Assembly (NCBI GenBank): GCA_963966765.1 | Contig: CAXAAR010000049.1 | Coordinates: forward strand, 1-16,369 | Length of the DNA: 16,369 nucleotides | Direction of reading: 5' to 3' | Source of the DNA: Aequoribacter sp003520285 | Lineage (GTDB): Bacteria > Pseudomonadota > Gammaproteobacteria > Pseudomonadales > Halieaceae | Part shown: piece after piece, positions 13,565-16,369 of the stretch | How positions within the stretch are numbered: the first letter of the stretch is position 1 | How the letters are laid out: the number at the start of each line of letters is the position of its first letter | Made by a program: the position numbers and the translations under genes | The notes under the pieces: generated by a model | Database searches by the model: none | What the model saw: the letters and a program-made list of their open reading frames with translations, nothing else | Told to the model about the DNA's origin: nothing

Positions 13565-13594
13565 AAAAAAGGGCCACCCGTTCTCGGGCAGCCC
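13565..13594 (-). terminator. Rho-independent terminator of the second TonB receptor
   Basis: Read on the minus strand, GGGCTGCCCG (13594-13585) pairs with CGGGTGGCCC (13580-13571) with two G-U wobbles, loop AGAA, followed by six T (13570-13565). It lies 17 bases after the receptor stop. Confidence 0.88.
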
Positions 13595-13611
13595 TGATGT
13601 GTTTACCGCGG

Positions 13612-16122
13612 TTAGAAGTTGTAGGTAATACGGCCGTAGAAAGATCGACCGTTGCGGCCAAAGGGAGACAAGTTAGAATAAGGCGTTGCGCCGGTGCCGT
13701 TCAGTGCACCGGGGCTGCGGGTGGGGTACTCGTCAAACAGGTTGTTAACGCCCAACGCAAACCGCAGGCTTTGATTGAAATCGAAGCGACCTTCGAGATC
13801 CATCACCCAAGCGGCTTTGAGTATCAGATCATTAGCGGGGTTCGAGCTGGGGGCGAGAACATCCCCGTAGCGCACCGCACGGACATTGGCACCCATCCGG
13901 TCCAGACTCCAGTTCAGGTTGACTGTGTACTTGTCTTCCGGAGTACCCTCCTCGAAGGTGAGTACGTTAACCCGAGCAAATAGGGTGGGCGAGGGATTCA
14001 GTGTCGCCAACTCGTCAGTGACTGGGACCTTTTTGATATCGGTTGTATTGTAGTTCGCGCCCACCGTTAGATCGAAGTAACCCAACTTGTCGGTTGGTAT
14101 CGGGACGTTGAGTACCATGTCGATGCCTTCGGTCACGGTCTCCACACCGTTGATAAAGAAGCGGCCACCGCCGATACCGATGAAGCCGGCGTCAGTGAGG
14201 AATTCTCGGACATTCTTCTGCGTTAGGTTTTCCGAGAGCACGATACGATCATCGATTTCGATTCGGTAGGCATCAATGGTCAGGCTCAGGTCACCAGCCC
14301 GCAGCACGAAGCCTGCAGAGATGTTGATTGATTCCTCTGCCTCCAGTTCTTGCGCGCCAAGCGCGGCGGCAATCTCATTGGTCGCTGGGAAGGTAGTAAT
14401 ATCAAAGGGTACGCCGTCGATGAAGTTGGTTGACGTCGCGGTAAAGAACTGCTGTTGCAAAGAAGGCGCACGGAACCCATTCTGTAACGTGCCGCGAATC
14501 GCGAACGCCTCAGTGAAGTCGTAACGGGCCGAGAACTTGCCTGCGATGGCGCTGCCGAAGTCGGAATAATCTTCTACCCGCAGGGCAGTCGATAACAAAA
14601 GCTGACTGGTAACTTCGACTTCCATATCTAGGTAGGCACCTACGGCACTGCGGTCTTCATCAACCTCATTGGATGGCTGAAACCCAGGAAAAACCTGAGA
14701 GCCGGAGGCGGTGTTGTTACCATTAGGCAGCAGCACGCCGCCGTTGCGATAGGAATCCGGTTCCCCAGCGCTGATGGAGTAGTTGTCTCTCCGCGCTTCC
14801 ACACCGAGGGCAACGTTCAGCGGCGAAGCCAGGCCGACGTTGTAGCCGCGCACACCCGACAGGTTGAGTGTCAACTGACTGGCATCAAAACCACCGGCGT
14901 CAAATACCGTCTTGCTGGTTGCACCAATCGAGCGATTCACCGTGTTCTTGATGGTGAAATCCATACTATTGTAACCATACACCATGGAGGCATCCATATC
15001 CCATTCGCCTGACTTCCAGGTAATACCGCCGGCAAGACTCATGTCTTCGACTTCAGGCGCAATTTTTGGCAGAAACCCGTCAGGATGGACCTCAATTACG
15101 TTGCGTGCATCGAGGGCTCTACGATAAAAGCCGGCAGAGACTGCTTCGCGATCCTGGTAGCTGGCCCAGCCATACAGCGCTACATCGGGCGCAATGTCGT
15201 AGCCCATGTTGGCAAAGAAAGACAGCTGCTCCAGCTCGGGATCGCCATACCAATGGTTGAAGCGGTTGATGGTCTGCTCACGTGGATCGAAGTTGCCATC
15301 GACTAAAGGGTACTGTTGGCGTACGTCGAATGCGCCGCGCTCCGTGCGGTTGGCATCTTTGTACTCCGCAGCGACGGTCAGGAATCCGGAATCACCAAGA
15401 CCAAAGCCTTTCCATCCCGACAGAGTGACAGTGTCACCGTCAGACTCATTGCGGCTGGTTGATTCGGGCTGGGGCCAGGTGGCTCCTGGCACAATCGACA
15501 CGCGGGTATTGGTTTTTACCTTGGTGTCGTTGGCGCTGTAGCTGGCGGTGATTTCGCCACCCTCGCGCGTCTCACGCAGTCGCAGATTGATTACGCCAGC
15601 AATGGCATCGGACCCGTACTGGGCCGCCGCACCATCCCGCAGCACTTCGATTCGATCGACAATACCAATTGGAATTGTGTTCAAATCTACAGCAGAGGAA
15701 CCGCGACCTACGGTGCCATTGACGTTGACTAGGGACGCCGAGTGACGACGCTTGGAGTTCACCAGCACTAATGCTTGATCTGGCGAGAGGCCGCGAAGGG
15801 TCGCTGGGCGAATGGTGTCGGTACCGTCAGCTAAGCCGGGTCGGGGGAAGTTATAGGATGGCACTGCCAGAGACAAGGCTTGATTCAACTCTGTGGTGCC
15901 GCTTTGGCCTAGAGATTCGCTGGTGATGACATCAACCGGTGAGGTGGTATCAAGATTCGTCCGGTTAGCCACACGCGTACCGGTCACTACGATCTCTTCG
16001 AGAGCGCTCAACTGGCGCCCACTATTCTCGGTATCCTGAGCAAATGCGACCGTATTGGCAGTGACCGTCCCCATAGCTGTTAACGCGGCAATGGCACTTT
16101 GTAGTTTGAACATTTTCTTCAT
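13612..16122 (-). CDS. TonB-dependent outer-membrane receptor, substrate unknown
   Basis: An 836-residue outer-membrane transporter unlike the first receptor in sequence. Signal peptide MKKMFKLQSAIAALTAMGTV, cleavage after VAFA (28). A TonB-box-like EEIVVTG at 42-48. The plug (about 55-180) has PATLRGLSPDQALVLVNSKRRH, DLNTIPIGIVDRIEVLRDG and AAAQYGSDAIAGVINL, a set of motifs shared by a large receptor group of marine and soil proteobacteria. The barrel follows and ends SFYGRITYNF with the C-terminal Phe. The start has GAGG six bases upstream. It has its own terminator and no partner gene in the window. The substrate is unknown. It is bracketed by two copies of a 30-base repeat, which may have moved with it or may be regulatory. 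Confidence 0.93.
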   Translation of the reverse strand: MKKMFKLQSAIAALTAMGTVTANTVAFAQDTENSGRQLSALEEIVVTGTRVANRTNLDTTSPVDVITSESLGQSGTTELNQALSLAVPSYNFPRPGLADGTDTIRPATLRGLSPDQALVLVNSKRRHSASLVNVNGTVGRGSSAVDLNTIPIGIVDRIEVLRDGAAAQYGSDAIAGVINLRLRETREGGEITASYSANDTKVKTNTRVSIVPGATWPQPESTSRNESDGDTVTLSGWKGFGLGDSGFLTVAAEYKDANRTERGAFDVRQQYPLVDGNFDPREQTINRFNHWYGDPELEQLSFFANMGYDIAPDVALYGWASYQDREAVSAGFYRRALDARNVIEVHPDGFLPKIAPEVEDMSLAGGITWKSGEWDMDASMVYGYNSMDFTIKNTVNRSIGATSKTVFDAGGFDASQLTLNLSGVRGYNVGLASPLNVALGVEARRDNYSISAGEPDSYRNGGVLLPNGNNTASGSQVFPGFQPSNEVDEDRSAVGAYLDMEVEVTSQLLLSTALRVEDYSDFGSAIAGKFSARYDFTEAFAIRGTLQNGFRAPSLQQQFFTATSTNFIDGVPFDITTFPATNEIAAALGAQELEAEESINISAGFVLRAGDLSLTIDAYRIEIDDRIVLSENLTQKNVREFLTDAGFIGIGGGRFFINGVETVTEGIDMVLNVPIPTDKLGYFDLTVGANYNTTDIKKVPVTDELATLNPSPTLFARVNVLTFEEGTPEDKYTVNLNWSLDRMGANVRAVRYGDVLAPSSNPANDLILKAAWVMDLEGRFDFNQSLRFALGVNNLFDEYPTRSPGALNGTGATPYSNLSPFGRNGRSFYGRITYNF

Positions 16123-16246
16123 GTTAGCCTCTTTTTTACCGATATAATTGTTACGAGTTTTTGACGTTAGATGACTGGCGAGCCGTTATCTAAACAAAAA
16201 AGTGTTAAAAAGCCACTTTGTCATCGGCGCGATTAAAACCAAATTG

Positions 16247-16276
16247 GACCACATTCCTTCTGGGTCGGAATGTGTC
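16247..16276. repeat. 30-base intergenic repeat, copy B
   Basis: Same arms and orientation as copy A; the six middle bases differ at four positions (TTCTGG against TCCAAA). ACATTCC is at 16251-16257 and GGAATGT at 16267-16273. It stands 124 bases upstream of the receptor start codon, and, like copy A, downstream of a minus-strand terminator. Confidence 0.75.
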
Positions 16277-16310
16277 GAACCGGGCGGTTCAAATCAGCGG
16301 CTAACGCCGC
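16277..16310. repeat. Two adjacent palindromes next to repeat copy B
   Basis: GAACCG (16277-16282) and CGGTTC (16285-16290) form a 14-base palindrome that abuts the repeat. GCGGC (16297-16301) and GCCGC (16306-16310) form a second hairpin with loop TAAC. Neither has a T run. Copy A does not carry them. Confidence 0.5.
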
Positions 16311-16317
16311 GCCAAAC

Positions 16318-16344
16318 AAAAAACCCCCGCCGCTGGCGAGGGTT
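16318..16344 (-). terminator. Rho-independent terminator of a minus-strand gene outside the window
   Basis: On the minus strand AACCCTCGCC (16344-16335) pairs with GGCGGGGGTT (16331-16322) with one wobble and loop AGC; six T follow (16323-16318). The first four-base inner pairs are all G-C. No gene in the window ends here, so the gene it serves must lie to the right of base 16369, on the minus strand. Confidence 0.8.
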
Positions 16345-16369
16345 TGTCGTTTGGTAGGACCAGGCGGAT

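Noticed and set aside
13311..13661. Minus-strand open frame across the end of the second receptor
   Set aside because: It runs through the terminator and repeat copy A and overlaps the receptor in another frame.
13457..16276. Composite transposon bounded by the 30-base repeats
   Set aside because: There is no transposase, no target duplication was found next to the copies, and the only gene inside is a receptor with its own terminator.
16247..16344. Integron attC-like recombination site
   Set aside because: GTTAGCC on the minus strand resembles a core site but does not fit GTTRRRY, and no paired L/R boxes or integrase are present.

Overview
The window reads as chromosomal DNA of a free-living, Gram-negative, probably marine gammaproteobacterium. 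This is inferred from two large TonB-dependent receptors, a Tat-exported PhoD phosphatase, a secreted oligopeptidase B, a HupE/UreJ membrane protein and a lipoprotein of the beta-lactamase fold. No rRNA, tRNA, CRISPR array, transposase or integrase was seen. The taxon is inference; no marker gene is present.

Layout. (1) 1-2865: the 5' end of a PQQ-dependent sugar dehydrogenase (minus strand) stands divergent from an 805-residue TonB-dependent receptor (plus), with several palindromes between them; the receptor ends in a strong terminator. (2) 2874-4505: PhoD phosphatase (minus), preceded by a Pho-box-like sequence. (3) 4828-6229: a HupE/UreJ-family membrane protein and a membrane-anchored periplasmic protein form a likely two-gene unit. 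(4) 6237-8414: oligopeptidase B with a signal peptide (minus), convergent with the previous unit and only 7 bases from it. (5) 8760-10203: a crotonase-fold protein lacking one of the two usual hydratase glutamates, then a small DUF1330-like protein. (6) 10390-11091: a two-gene operon, four-helix membrane protein plus a 71-residue XRE-type repressor, whose promoter contains a perfect inverted repeat. (7) 11147-12343: serine beta-lactamase/esterase-like lipoprotein (minus). (8) 12485-13388: a decayed patch with a frameshifted GNAT acetyltransferase (minus) and a TetR regulator lacking its DNA-binding half (plus). (9) 13612-16122: a second TonB receptor (836 residues, minus), flanked at about 125 bases on each side by two copies of a 30-base element with an inner inverted repeat. 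The right edge holds a terminator for a minus-strand gene outside the window.

The genes do not make one obvious pathway. The common theme is envelope work and scavenging: outer-membrane uptake (two receptors), phosphate release (PhoD), peptide cleavage (oligopeptidase B) and sugar oxidation. The points most worth following up are the paired 30-base repeats around the second receptor, the self-contained XRE/membrane-protein operon with its operator, the HupE plus membrane-anchor pair, the Pho-box-like site, and the broken GNAT/TetR pair. I found no clear evidence for a wholly new system; the HupE plus anchor pair is the best candidate for an uncharacterised one.
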